Positions 1-13,247 are shown, counted from the first letter of the stretch. The stretch: DNA of 64,000 nucleotides from Bugula neritina (GCA_964035545.1 OZ037769.1:1782501-1846500), one strand, 5' to 3'. The notes: generated from the letters alone by a model not told the origin. Made by a program: numbers and translations.

Positions 1-682
1 TGCCTCGCAACATAGAAGAGTATGTCCACCGAGTGGGTAGGACTGGTAGAGCTGGACGATCTGGCACTGCTGTAACACTTGTGTGCAGGAAGGACTGGGC
101 TATTGCCTCCCAACTCATTGATATACTTACTGAGGCTAACCAGGTAAGATCTTAGGCTAAATTCTTTCTGTCTATTATCTCTTTGTTTTAGTATATCTTG
201 GATATGGCTGGGAATATGCTAGTAATGTATACTATATTACTTTATTACGTTGTTTATATGAATATTAGAGTATTGTTACTCATACGTTTGGAAACTTATG
301 AAGTGTGAACTTAAACCTTCCAAACACGTCTCACCCAACATACATACTGAATATGACTCACAACTATAAATCATGACTCACAACTCGTTGTATGCTGGAT
401 AGTCTGAGGTCTTGTACGTATTTGCTAGCCTGTGCTTCTCACGTTTCGTAGCCGTGAATGATTCACTGTGATTTGCAAGATGTTCACACAGCTATTCCAT
501 TTCTTTTCTGTAACCAGGAAGTACCAATGGAGCTGCATGATATGGCTGAGAGATTCAAATCTATGAAAGAGCGCGAGGAGAGAGAAGGTGGCCCGCGTAG
601 AGGTCGTGGTGGCAGAGGAAGAGGTCGTCGTGGTCGCCGCGGTGACGGGGATGACTTTGGCTTTGGATTCTCTTTCGTTTAG
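1..682 (+). CDS. DDX43: DDX43-like DEAD-box RNA helicase, C-terminal end (partial)
   Basis: This is the last part of an ATP-dependent RNA helicase; the 5' part lies outside the window. Two exons are visible: 1-143 (frame starting at base 3) and 518-682, joined by a GT-AG intron (144-517) in phase 0, with a TAG stop at 680-682. The first exon carries helicase motif VI ([11 protein letters not shown]) of the RecA-like domain 2, preceded by PRNIEEYV. The second gives [20 protein letters not shown] followed by an Arg/Gly-rich basic tail and a short Phe/Gly ending (GFGFSFV). The text around motif VI and the 'DW..AS.LI.IL..ANQ...EL..MAERFK' segment resemble DDX43/DDX53 (HAGE), which carry an N-terminal KH domain that cannot be checked here. 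The RG-rich tail is expected to bind RNA. The DEAD-box class is certain; the DDX43 subfamily is likely. Confidence 0.85.
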
Positions 683-3600
683 CCATTTTGTAGCCTTGAC
701 TTGTGATGGAATCTCATCTGTTTCTACGGTGCTGTTCCCCCCTCCCGCCATTCGCTCGCTCAGCATCGTTTATTAACTATTTCGTTTAGGCAATTCCTAG
801 TTCTAGTCATTTTTGCATGGGCTGTTAGTTATTATACACAGACCAGCGATGTGAAATAATGTAAATATATTTTTGTTTTACTGAAACATTTCTCGGCTAA
901 TTTGAATTCTCTCTGTTGTTTTACAGATGTAGTTCTGAGCTTCATCAATAATATATTGTTGTAAAACTTTGATTTATTGTTTGATGTATTTATATCATCC
1001 AGAGTATATGAAGCAGATCTTCCGCTTGATCTCTACGCTAAAAGTCAAACATGGTTGGTTATTTTTTGCTCTTGTCAAGAACAGATTTAGAAGCTCATAG
1101 CAGAAACTTGTAAAATCAAATTGATATGGAGATTGTGACTAGATGAGTTGATGTATAATAATAAAGCAATGACCAGTAAATGAAATGAAATGGTGCATTA
1201 GGAGTTGTCTATACTATGAGCAGCCAAAATTAATATTTAGGATAATAATTGTGCAATAGCTAATCAGTTCAATATATATTATAAATTTTACAAAGCTAAG
1301 GTGTTTATTCATTTTGCTTGCAAATATAAACTTCTAGTTGATAGTAACTAACAGCAAATATATCTGATTGGTAGCTTTATATTGTTAAGGCTTTAGTGGC
1401 CAATAGGAATGTTTTCACCGCTCTGATTGGTCAATCTGTGACACATTATTTTGGTGTTGGGCATAGCTGATACCCTGGACACATATCTCTAATGCATCAC
1501 ACTTTCCTCTACAGCAAAATTATGCTTGCCAAAAACAAAAAATACTAATTTCAAATTAATTGGAATTGATAAAAGTGGAATTGTGAGTATCAATAAGGGA
1601 AAACAATAACTCAATATCAAAACTGTGCTATGCATCTAGTTTGAAATTATTCTTGTAATTTGAAAATATATATGTAACTTGTTAAGGTAATACATCAAGG
1701 AAAAGTAAGGCTCGCTTTATCACCCAACATGCATGTATGCACAGCCAGCATAATATAATCGTACTATATATTGTTTAAATATATAACTATATTATGATTA
1801 TGTACTAGAACTATATTGTGATCTCAGTAATATAATAGTAATCATAGTATGTCACTGCAATCTTCTAGTAGGTATACATGCATGGTTGGCACACAATGCC
1901 TAATGAAGGTGGTAAAATGGGTCGTATAATTCCAATGCGATGACTACATCTCGTATGCATTCCATTTATTATAAGCAATTGCACTTAGTAGAATGTATTA
2001 TTACTATTGCCAATTGGATACTAGTAGCATAATTACACTTACTTACAGTTCATCATAGTGCCAACACTATTCAAAATCGCCCTGTACTTTACTCATCAAA
2101 CTCCTATAAGTTTAACCTGCACACTTCCACAAATAAATCTGGCCAAGAGTTTTAATCAGTAGCACAGCTTTGTAAACCAGACAAACAACAGCATATAGCT
2201 ACAGCTAGGCAAACCAGACCTCAAAGTTTCAAAGCAAAAAAGTTTTATGTTCATAACTAATGCACTAACTGCAGATTATTAGCTCTACACATCCCATAAT
2301 ATCATGATATGAGGCGATGAGCTTCTAAAACTCAAGACTAAATGATCTATTTTCAAAATTTACATTTAATTATATATTAGTTGATATATAAAAAATAATA
2401 TATTATATACTTTAATAATTCAGCCAATCAAATTCACAAATCTTTATTTGAGCAAATTAATAAGCAGTTTAACTTTTGATTTCTACTTTCAGAAATTGAG
2501 GACAATGTTGAGATGGGGGAGGGTGCAGTGAGACAGCTATTAGAAATTAGGTGCATATTGTATGTGAAAGGAGTTTTCTCCTCATTGAGGTGATAAATGG
2601 AGCTGTTGATGTAACATGAGTGACTGAAGTTTTGATGCCTTGGGTGTCTCTTTCTCGTTCTATATATAGTTTATAACCTATTTATAGCACGTAAAAACAA
2701 AATAGATATAAGCCCAGCTTAGACTGAGCCTTAACAACAACGCTTAGTCTATTGTATGACTTTAAAGCACAAACTTAGATAATTTCAAACATAAACAGAA
2801 GATTTTATAAGTTCTCTCACAAATTATAGAATTACTATAGAACACATTTTATGAATAGTTTAATTTAATATAATGATATCTATTATAATAAACAATGTTC
2901 CTATTATGTCTGTTAAACTGAGAAGATTTAATATCTCTGCATTAACAGCACCCATTTGTTCCAGATTCTTCTCCTATAGTAGTGTAAAGCTGAGAATTAA
3001 AGTTTATTATCTCTTATCATTGTATGTTATTATATTAGTATACACAATAATGTTATATTACCTCTATTATCATTGTATGTTACTATATTAATATACAATA
3101 ATGTCATATTATATATTAGTTTGCTATATAATTCATGTTATGGTATTATTAGATGGTATAATAGTGTATATTGCTACAATTATTAAGTAGCATTATACTA
3201 TTGAAAAATTTAGTTCAACTTTTTGAAACTATATTCCATTAAATACTATGTAAATGCATAAAATATATCTTATGGGCAGTATAACATTTAGCTAGAATGA
3301 TGTAAGTAAATAAAGTCATCATATTATTGGAAAAATATGATCCATTTTATGATAATTGTAAAAATAGGGTCAAGAACGTTGAAGTATCACGTGCATGTAG
3401 AATGTATATACATGTAGAATTATATTATATAATATACTACATAAAAATCATAGAGTATATAATATTGCAATATAGAAATATGTTTATACACAGAGTCTAA
3501 GAATATATGCTACTTATTACAGTGTACAAGTGATCTATAAAATAAAGGATATAAGTGTATATTTCATATAAAATCCATCTACAAAAAAGCCCCCCCCCTC

Positions 3601-3966
3601 CCCCAGTTATTATTTCTCTAACATCTATGTTTTTAATATTTCAAATCTTACAGTGTGACGGTGTAACTCTTCACCTAGCGTCCTACACATTTGCTATTGA
3701 GGGGTGGCCAGGTCCCACCCTTCCTTTCTGCCATAATTATATGTAGATCTCAAGCTAACAAGTTGAAATAAGGTGAGCCTATTACTCAGTCTGACCTGGC
3801 AGCAGATGCTCCCGTAATTCCATAAATTTGAAAAAGCGTCAGGAGGGGGCGGTAAATGGGGTACCCCAGCCTTATAGGAAAATAGATACTTTCATATGTC
3901 AACAGCTGTGATGATGGGAATAAAGTGATGAATTATATGGCTATGTTTGTAGGGGACGGAGCAGTA
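683..3966. other. Spacer downstream of the helicase gene
   Basis: No convincing exon is seen on either strand. An AATAAA at 1160-1165 (+) could serve the helicase transcript, but it lies about 480 bases past the stop, so this is uncertain. The rest is strongly AT-rich with short TATA-type runs, for example 3050-3200 and 3400-3480, and a C-run near 3590. The stretch 3660-3860 is less AT-rich, but I could not assign it. Confidence 0.5.
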
Positions 3967-4022
3967 TTCCGAAGGCCCATTAGTCCGAAGGTCCATTAGT
4001 CCGAAGGTCCATTAGTCCGAAA
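3967..4022. repeat. Left terminal 16-bp tandem array of the foldback element
   Basis: Three full copies of CCGAAGGYCCATTAGT and a partial fourth occupy the outer end of the left arm. Confidence 0.85.
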
Positions 4023-5299
4023 ATTAGTAGACACATGATAGTAAAGAGCATCCTCACTGAGAATATCATTGATTTCACTCACAATCTAGTTTAAGTTTTT
4101 GCTCTGTTAATGCTGTATGTGGGTGGCATGCGTGTTGCCTACTTGTGATTGTTTAGCCTGAGATTACACTATGACCAGAAAACAGCTGCCTCAATTAGGG
4201 CTGCATCATCTATCAACATTCCATTATGGCTGCTTTATAAACAAAGTACACAGCAAGCCATTCACTAGCCTGTCAGCTAGCAAGCCTGTAATTAGTATGT
4301 ACACATCAGTATCTTCTCATCTCTAAGTGTTCACTGAAGCATGAAGTGCTGCGCAATAATGATAACTTATGAAAAAAAATTACAAGCATTACTTATTTTA
4401 CAGTTAGTGTAAAAATGACAGGGGACTGCAATTCTATTCTAGCTACAGTCAGTCAGCTTATATAGGCCCTTAATGTTGAAATCTCTTTAATTATCTGTAA
4501 GCTGCTAAGCTGCATTATTATACTAATTAAATTATGCATATATCTATTTCAATTAAAAATATCTCTTTGTAATTAAAAATATCTTTAATTAGGGATATCT
4601 GTAAAAATGCATTGAAGACTAAAAATTATAAACATCCTGGACACTACTCTAAAATCAAATAAACAAAGCTGCACACCATAATATACCAAACCAAACAAAT
4701 CCACAAGATATGTCGATAAGGGCAACCTTCTAGCTTTAACTCCCTGGCTGGGGCCACACTATTGGTATATAAGAATTCAGTCCAGCCAAATAAAACCTCA
4801 CCTAATTGTGCTATAGAATCGAAATTTAAAAACCATGTTGTAGATCTTTCTGTTCCTCAAAGCAACTTTTTTGAAATTTTCAATAGCTTTCATAGATTTT
4901 CTATAAAATATAAGTGATTTATACACTGCAAATATGATTTTTTTTCCTAAGTTATCATCACTGCGCAGCACTTCATGCTTCAGTGAACACTTAGAGATGA
5001 GAAGATACTGATGTGTACATACTAATTACAGGCTTGCTAGCTGACAGGCTAGTGAATGGCTTGCTGTGTACTTTGTTTATAAAGCAGCCATAATGGAATG
5101 TTGATAGATGATGCAGCCCTAATTGAGGCAGCTGTTTTCTGGTCATAGTGTAATCTCAGGCTAAACAATCGCAAGTAGGCAACACGCATGCCACCCACAT
5201 ACAGCATTAACAGAGCAAGAACTTAAACTAGATTGTGAGTGAATGATCAATGATATTCTCAGTGAGGATGCTCTTCACTATCATGTGTCTACTAATTTT

Positions 5300-5400
5300 C
5301 GGACTAATGGACCTTCGGACTAATGGACCTTCGGACCAATGGACCTTCGGACCAATGGACCTTCGGACTAATGGGCCTTCGGACTAATGGGCCTTCGGAA
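5300..5400. repeat. Right terminal 16-bp tandem array of the foldback element
   Basis: Six copies of CGGACYAATGGRCCTT, the reverse complement of the left unit, form the outer end of the right arm. The array is twice as long as on the left, so the two ends have expanded or contracted independently. The two outermost copies share the GGGCC variant also found at the left tip. Confidence 0.85.
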
Positions 5401-8400
5401 TATTGACTAGTCACCATGTTTGTAATTTGTTGCTATGACAACAGTAACTTGGCAACCAGAGTGAAGATAGTTGTCCAGCACACCCACCCACGTAGTGACA
5501 ATCATCATTCATCTCTTTGATCTCAAAATTAATAATTAATTGAATTTAAATAATTTTAGGTTCGTTTCATCTTGTGCCATCATTGCATACAAATTTATGG
5601 ACTGGTATTGGAGCTTAATCTCTCTCTTGACCAACTTTGCTGAAATGCATATTAAGTAACAGATGCTTAGAGTGCTACATAACTCAGTTTTGTAACACTA
5701 AAAGTGCAGGAAACGCTAGTAACACATGGAGTATTGTGTCTATGGTCTTTCCTTACTGCATGCGAGATGCTGAATTAATTCATAAAATATTTAGTATGTC
5801 TAACATTTTTGCTAATAACTTTAGTCTGTTAGGGGCGATGTCTGAGCCCCTCAAACTTGACAGCAGAAAGAATTTAACTTCCTATAACGAAGGCGTAATG
5901 CTCATCAGCTGTGGGGTCAACATGTGTCTTTTAGCTCCATGAAAGGAGGACTTGTGCTGTTTCTTATTCGAATATGTATTGAGTTTCATTGTTTCATCCC
6001 GGATACTATTGTGTCATGCGCGGCTTCTCTCCGCCTGCATCATATCAAATGGATAGCCTTAGCTCTGCTATGACACAACTTGTTGCATATACTTATGAAT
6101 ATAAGCTGTAGAAGTGCAAGAACACAAGCTACGTGTGAGTTGATAGACTGTAGCAGTGATAATGAATACTTGTAACAGACTGAAGACAGTTTCTACTTAT
6201 ATAAGTATAGTGATTGTCAGATAATTACTTGTTATTCATGTTATAGTCTTTGTCTATCTCCTTCAATCAGTTGAAGATTAATCAGTGATTTTGAAAATAT
6301 ATATAATTACGCGTGACATTAAATTATCCAACAGTGAAGCTTGGAGGAAATGAATGGTGTGATACTCAGTATGAGTAAGTGACACTATCTATTCAGTATT
6401 CAGTATGCCGTATCTGTTTTATTACTTTATTATGGTCTAGTATTGAGATTTGATGTTCAACAGCTGACTGCTTAAAGCTGGCATTCGGTTGGTTGACACA
6501 CTTCAGAGTTCATTGAGCATTGAATCATGTGACTACAAGCCTTGCTGATTCCTTAATGACAGTTCAGTGATAGCCTCGGCGTGGAGGCTTGTGCTAGACA
6601 TTAACAGAGCTGGAGCCTTCCAGGACGGTGTAAACTAACAGCAGCGCTCAAAGCAGCAGGTAAAAAGGTTAAGAGAAATGGTAATAGTTAGTTAGTGTCT
6701 CAGTAAAAGTTTGGTAATGGCAGCTTATGCTATAAGCGTTGAAACTTTTCAACAGTTTAAATCTACAGTGTTTTTCTTAACTTAACTCATTCGCTGCAGC
6801 TGCTTCATGTTCTAACACTGCAGTAACTCTTGTAGTTCTAAATACACTTTTAGCAGTTAAAGAAAACTTTTTACACATTTTTAACGTTTAAATTAGCTGT
6901 TAATAGGTAGTCAAAGATTAACATACCAACTTCAGCAAATATTAAAAAGTATTTTTTAAATCTGCTTAGTTAATAATTAGGTCTTAGAGCTTTTTACTAG
7001 GTTTCAGCTATATCCTATAGCTGCAGTAAAGGCTGTGTATGTAACTGAAATACAATCAGAATCCTAAGATATCAGTTGCAAGTATTTATCTAGGTCATTT
7101 CTGTGCTACAATGTACTGTATACTTTTATAATATCTTGTGCTCTTCTAACAGTTCATTCATCTTCTATACTTCTATACTTCTATACTATACTTGTTGCTT
7201 GCTGAAGAGGGGGTCTGCCTGCCCCTCTCTCCCTCTCTTTGTATCCACTTCCTCTTTCTCTGTATTCACTCACTTCCTTCTCCATGAGGATATTTCACCA
7301 GTAAGCTGACCAATGTATGGTTAATGACAGAATAAGTATAACCTAGCTATATGCAGGTGTCTTTATTCAATATGGGTATCCTTTTATAGAAGGCCTTTCT
7401 CCAAGTCTTAAATGTCATGAAAAATATATATAACTAACTTGGCAAATTGACCAACTACCACCTTATAATAAACTTCTCGTAGCTACATAGTATATTAAAA
7501 TATTGAAAGGTTTTTAATGGGCTAGCTGTTAGTGGTTTATTAATCAGCAAAGAAGAGCTATACTTGATTACGAACATAATTAAACTTACTTTTTACTAGC
7601 TGCTGAATTTTTACATGAAATTTAATTGAAAGCTGCTGTTGGTTGCCTGTCCTGTATCAATCATATCTTGTCACATTTTATGGCCTTAATTTATACTGTT
7701 TGAAGTATAGCACTTCACCTTCTCAACATGTATCGAAAGATTAATATGCAATACTAAATATCATATTTTTTATCATCATATATATTAGATTTCATCATAT
7801 CTTGATTATTTTTATCATATCATATGTAGGCCTATTACATATAATTATATGATATAATATATTATATTGTATCATACATACCTTTTGCAGTTCTAGAATA
7901 AATTGTCAATCAAGCTCCCTGTAGATGTACAGAAAGTGTAATATTTATAATATGCTATACTCTATATTTTAGCTGAACTCGGACATTTTTGAGTAATTTA
8001 TTGCATTCTTTAGCCTGATGTTTCCTTATTGTAGATATCCTACTAAATTCCTGCACTAATACCATGTTGAATAAAACCCCAGGGCACATGCTCATGCAAA
8101 TTTTTAATCATTTGAGTTGAAACCAAAATCCAAGCATTAGCTGCTATTAATGAGTCCACAATAGCTACTGGTTTCACTGCTATTCCTATTTCACGCTATA
8201 ATACAGGCTAATAAGTGTAGCATAGTATTTTTAACTTTCAGTTTCACTAAAGTAAAGTGCGGAACTGGGACTTATTTGAGCAACAAGACCTGAGAGATTG
8301 TAAAACAAAGCTGCCAGACTCCAAATCCAACCAATCAATAATCCGCAATTCAGCTGCTACCTTAACAAGCTCATTAACTGTAGTAGCTGTCCAGAAGTTT

Positions 8401-8534
8401 TATGGTAAATCTACCAAAGTTTATCTAATTTGGAGTGAGTTTGTCTATCAAGAATCGGGGACATGAAGTTGAAGCTCTTCAAGTTCATACGTTTGATGAG
8501 ATAGTCTAACTACAAGGTAATTTAACTGCTCTAC

Positions 8535-8760
8535 GGGTTCGTTATTCTACACAGCGTGAAATTTGCTAAAAGCAACCCCGAGTTGAGAGTAACTGAGTGC
8601 AGTGCTAGTTTGGTGTCTCCAGTTTGGAGTTGAGAGTTCAAAGCTTCAGCATAAACCCTCAGCTCTAAGCTCAAAAGCCCCAAACTACTGCACTCAGTCA
8701 ACCCCAACTTGGAGCTGTTAATAGCAATTTTCACACGGTACACGGCTTAATAGAACATAC
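8535..8760. repeat. Imperfect inverted repeat, probable MITE-like element
   Basis: The left arm (about 8535-8620) and the reverse complement of the right arm (about 8675-8760) share GTGTGAAA-WTTGCT, then CCRAGTTG and ACTGAGTGCAGT in the same order, with scattered mismatches and small gaps. A related stretch, reading CCCCCAACTCGG then GTTAGCGATTTT, occurs near 26560-26600, so it is probably a dispersed family. No coding capacity is seen. Confidence 0.5.
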
Positions 8761-9750
8761 AAGCTCTTTTACAAAAATTGAAATGTCAACTTTGTGATTT
8801 CAGTGTTTTATGGGCATTATTTAATACATACTTGCTATAGAGCAAGAGTTATGTTTTATCGAGACTTTAGATTTCCAAATATTATATGTCTAAAAGGTTA
8901 AAGTTAGATACTTTTTCTGCAAGAATATTAAAAGCTTAACGTATTGCAAGTACAGTATAAATTGCTCAAATATTTTGTTAATATGTTTATAGAGATGAGG
9001 CATGTGAAATAAATCTAAATTCAGTCAAGTGGAAATACTTTTAGTAATCATAAAACATGTCTTTGCCATTCCTATTACAAAGACATGCCTCTACATAATC
9101 ATATCATCATGATATTTGACACGTTGCATTGTTCCCAACTGCCAACTTTTTACTCCCGGCATGTTTCAGCGAAAAGTTGACATGAGCCTGAGCTACATTA
9201 TGATTCAATGCATCATGGCTTATGACAGGAAAAATGGATGGAAACTGGGTAATACACACTGAACTAATAGGATGTGATGCGACTCTAATATCGTTAAAGA
9301 TGAGTGCATCAACTTGAACACAATTAAATATAAATACTTTGCAGTATAGTTGCCAAGGCACTAATGGTTGTATAGCTTGTATTTCAAGAGCCCAGTTGCT
9401 GATAAAATATCGTGTCATTGTGTTAGTAGATCACCTGTTTGGGGTAGTCGGTAGAATGACAGCTGATATCAGGTTGTAAATCTGTAGTCTCAAGAGTGCC
9501 ACTCCAATCTCAGGTATTTTTAGCAAAGTTAGTCATAAAAATAGTTATCGTCTATTAGAACAATAGGATTAATGCAATACGTATTTTAATTGCATTTTAT
9601 GTAATATAATTATTAAAGCCGATATAGTTTTAACAATACACCGTAAACAATGGGCTGATTTTATCATCGGTGACTTTTCATTTTTCTAGTCAATGATTCT
9701 TGTACCATGTCTAATAACTGTGTAGAATTACATTCTCGTCAAACAGTCTA

Positions 9751-9817
9751 GGGGTGCAGGGGGTGCAAGGAGTGCAGGGGTGCAAGGAGTGCAGGGGGTG
9801 CAAGGAGTGCAGGGCAA
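9751..9817. repeat. G-rich minisatellite (GCAGGGGGTGCAAGGAGT type)
   Basis: Alternating GGGGTGCA and AGGAGTGCA blocks repeat about seven times. It is strongly G-rich on the + strand against an AT-rich background. Confidence 0.8.
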
Positions 9818-10828
9818 ACTATCATGAAAGAAGATGCTAGCACATTCATATACATAAGTAAGTATTTTATACCAGTGCTATAATTATATAGCATTGCAAT
9901 TACAAGCTTATATTGTCTTAAATTTCTATACTAATACAGCACAATATACTAACACAACATAATATGCTAATACATCATACATAAAACTGTTAGAGATAAT
10001 ATTATTTCAAGGGGCAACAATTCCCATTTGTTTAGCTAGATGTTTGTTGATCCATGTTGTAAAATAGTACAATACTTCATTAACTTTATAACAATATTAG
10101 TTTCTTGCATTTAAAGCTCTTAATATAAAGCTTCTATCTTGTTATGATATAATATGCTAGGCCTTTATTATAGCATAAAACTTTGACTAAGTACAGTCAT
10201 TGCATGCGTAGTTTATTTTTATACATATAACTGTTTAGCATCAGGTTAAACATTTAATTTTTCTATTATACTAATATAATAGTTTTAATTTTACTATATA
10301 AATTTCATTTTTTGAATTCAGACAACTCCAAACCTTATTTTGCTAAAAATTACGTTTGCTGTAACTTTGGAATGACAACTCCCATACATTAAGATGGATT
10401 GTAGAAATAAACGGCTCACATGCATCCACATGCCAATAGATGCCATTAATTCTCTTCTTGTCCAGTCAGAAACTTTTACCATGTGACACCAGCATTACTA
10501 AACATCAGAAGCAGTAATAGTTTGACAGGTGTCGGCAAGTGTGGGTTCCCCTAGAAAAGTCCAGGTAGGTGTCATTCCTGACTAGATTAACCTGCATTCT
10601 ACTGTCACTGTATTCTATTGTCTATAGATGTCACACAGCTGCTGTCACTACGCAGCACTACCTCCAGTTGTCATATTTCATTAAGAGTACCTGCAACTGC
10701 TGTCACCACAGATGATTATCTACTAGAGATGAATAAAACCATCTTTGGTTATCTAGCTGTATGAGTATGTGCAATGTCATCATAAAGCTAGGTTACCAAG
10801 GTAGGGTGAATTCATGAGCTGCTACAAC

Positions 10829-10921
10829 TGCTGCCCCTACTACTACTGTGCTGCCTCTACAACTGCTACTGCTGCTGCTGCTGCCTCTACTACTGCTGCC
10901 TCTACTATTGCTGCTGCTGCC
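10829..10921. repeat. CTG/CCTCTA trinucleotide-rich tract
   Basis: Runs of CTGCTG, CTACTG and CTGCCTCTA occur without an associated exon. Confidence 0.75.
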
Positions 10922-11257
10922 AATTATATAACTTCACAGTCTATAATTATACACAGTATATTTCTACTGCACATGGTGTTATCATATTGACCAGTAAAAG
11001 AAAACAACTCCTTCGAAAGCAATTTACCATTGAAATCTCACTTAAATTAAAAATGAAATAAAAACAGCTGTAACTCAATTTCTTGCTATATCTAATTGCT
11101 TCATCTAATAGATGAGCTAGTATAATGTTACGAAGAACTTTATTCTTAAAAATAATCATCACCTTGTATGTAAAAATATAATAATCACACTATGCTACTC
11201 TGTTACACTGAATGTACACTATTTACAATAATTATTAAATGCACAAAATAAAAATAT

Positions 11258-11263
11258 TTTATT
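11258..11263 (-). terminator. Candidate poly(A) signal for the LicD-like gene
   Basis: AATAAA on the minus strand, about 110 bases past the stop codon of the LicD-like gene. Position and orientation fit; not verified. Confidence 0.5.
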
Positions 11264-11372
11264 ATAGACACTGAAATTTTGGCATTTGCTTTCTGCAAAG
11301 CTACTGTTACTAAAGTATATTATATGACAAATTTACAAAAAGTTATGTTTTCAAGTTTCAACAGGAATGACT

Positions 11373-12952
11373 TCAATATTGTAAAGTGTTGAGGTTAACT
11401 GTTTTTATTAGCCTATGATCTAAGTAAACACTTTCTTGAGCTTCATCTAAACTACTTCTAAAAGCAAAGGGGTATATTCTATGTAGTAGCCTACAGTCTA
11501 TGGTAGTTATGTTCTCTTTGTGTAGAGATTTCTGCCTTTGATGGTCATAAGCTCTCGTTTCACACTCAGATATGTCATAATTTTGATTTAGAATTTTCTC
11601 CGTATTTTTTGGTGTTTTTAAGTTTAGTTTCCCAAAAGGCCTTCGTTTTAGAGGAAGTACATCGGCTTTGTCGTACAAGAAGGTTTTGGAAAAGTTTGGG
11701 TCCATATCAAATAAATGAGTTCCATTATCACCAAAAAAGCAGACGTCAATATACGGCCATTTCCAGAAATAACCAGGTATATCAGTAGCGTTGTTGCTGT
11801 AGAATTTATACCTGTTCAGGGTTCTTATATTCAGTGTGTATCCTGATATGTTTATACTTTCGATACTTCGCCAGTCTGATATATTCACTATGATATCGAT
11901 ATCATCATCCCAAGGTATGATGTCATGATGCCGCCATGAGCCAATCAGGGAGCCTCCATACAAGAAGTACTCAATACCGGCATTGTCTAAAGCATCGGTT
12001 AATACTTTTAGTGAGTCTATTATCTGTGTTTTAGTTTGAGTGTTAAAGAAAGGTTTAAATATCTTTCGTAGCTTTTTTACGCCAAAGCTCTTGAGTTTGG
12101 ATTTGTCTTCTTCTGAAAGCAAATGTCTCCCAGGTTGAGACTGTCCAATAGACTGCAACGATTTAGCCGAGTCAAGCTTCTGGTCTTTCTAGAAAATTCA
12201 CCAAAACAATGCATAAAACCTTTAGCTGCATTCACACTTTACAATTTATTAGGACTCGGCAACGATTATAAAAAAGTTTCCAACATACAGTGTACATATA
12301 TTGTAGAACTTTGAGCCTGTGACTGTAGAAAATCAATTGATAGGCTACGCTTCGGTCTGAGTGATTATTTATCATATATTTATTTTTTGCTCAACCAAAT
12401 TGGTAAAGTTATTTGATTTGCCATATTTTTAATATTTCATAGCATCCGTCTTCAAGCAGCATACGTAGTAATAGATTGAAGTTGTCTACTCATATCAAAA
12501 AGTTGCACACCTCACCAGCGTAGGTAAAACAATGTGAGCTTTGGTAAAACATATGTTATAAATTAAATGATGTATCTTTATTAACGTTTGTTGGCTCAAT
12601 TGAGATTTTATAGATTACTCAAAATTTATTATTTGTGGTCACTGTAACTTTACCAATAGAAAAATATTTAGTTTAGGTTTAAAGTTAAAAAACAAGTTCC
12701 TTAAGTATGATGTTTCAATTTTCAATTATTTGTTCAATTGTTCTAACTTCTTTTAAACTACATTATAACAAATGTAGCAACTTGATCAGCTGGAAAACCA
12801 GGTCACGGACTGCAACCTGTGTAAATGTTCCTATAAATGTAACTGAATGCTTGATGAGTTTGTTTATACAAGCACTGCTTAGTTTATATAATAGGTCTTG
12901 GGGCTGACAAGTAAATTAAACAAATCAGGACAATTTTAGGTCAGTTCTTTTT

Positions 12953-13035
<83 letters not shown>

Positions 13036-13247
13036 GGCAGAGGAAGAGGGAGGGGGAGGGGGAGGGGGAGGGGGAGGGGGAGGGAGAGAGAGAGAGATAA
13101 ATAATATTATACTAGACTTACTGCAGCTGAAACTAGAAGCTCATGTTCACCCTGAGTCTGCCACAAATCAGATTGATAGAGCTGCATCCACAGTAACAGG
13201 CTGACTCCAGTGAAAGCTGCCAAGGTGTTTCTCAGACTTGGTGCCAT
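11373..13247 (-). CDS. LicD/fukutin-type predicted phosphotransferase, type II membrane protein
   Basis: The model has two coding exons on the minus strand: exon 1 at 13247-13122 and exon 2 at 12188-11373, both boundaries in phase 0, giving about 313 residues. Exon 1 starts at ATG 13247 and encodes MAPSLRN, then a hydrophobic segment (about residues 9-24), then a GTAAGT donor. Its acceptor is TTTTCTAG just before exon 2. Exon 2 has no ATG near its start, which is why the anchor exon is needed. The catalytic block Y-GGSLIGSWRHHDIIPWDDD-IDI (about residues 119-141) is the LicD nucleotidyltransferase-fold signature, with Asp residues expected to bind metal. Family members transfer phosphoryl-sugar or phosphocholine groups to glycans (fukutin, FKRP, bacterial LicD); the substrate here is unknown. 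One membrane anchor suggests Golgi location. A GA-rich repeat fills part of the intron. The fold is confident; the exact reaction is not. Confidence 0.85.
12957..13096. repeat. (GA)n microsatellite followed by (GGGGGA)n
   Basis: About 70 bases of pure GA dinucleotide, then GAGGGGG-type hexamers, in the single intron of the LicD-like gene. On the transcribed strand this is a long polypyrimidine tract starting about 25 bases past the 5' splice site. Confidence 0.95.

Larger units (their letters stand above)
3967..5400. mobile_element. Non-autonomous long-terminal-inverted-repeat (foldback-like) DNA element
   Basis: The left arm (about 3967-4380) and right arm (about 4938-5400) are near-perfect reverse complements over more than 400 bases, enclosing an AT-rich centre of about 560 bases without a reading frame. 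Both tips read TTCCGAAGGCCCATTAG going inward, and each is flanked by TA (3965-3966 and 5401-5402). That fits a TA target duplication of the Tc1/mariner type, but a two-base match is weak evidence. Each tip is a run of 16-bp repeats, three full units on the left and six on the right. No transposase is encoded, so movement would need a partner element elsewhere. The high arm identity suggests recent insertion or gene conversion between arms. Confidence 0.85.
5403..11257. other. Gene-poor AT-rich spacer
   Basis: I see no supported gene here. Reading frames of about 100 codons at 5637-5942 (+) and 9107-9418 (-) show no recognisable domain or good splice context and look like chance. The interval holds an inverted-repeat element near 8.6 kb, a GCAGGGG minisatellite near 9.8 kb and a CTG/CTA-rich run near 10.9 kb, listed separately. 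Confidence 0.5.

Noticed and set aside
5637-5942. 101-codon frame beginning just past the foldback element
   Set aside because: No recognisable motif, no Kozak-like start, no neighbouring splice-compatible exon; length is within chance for this region.
9107-9418. 103-codon frame on the minus strand
   Set aside because: No domain recognised and no flanking exon in phase; kept only as a low-probability possibility.
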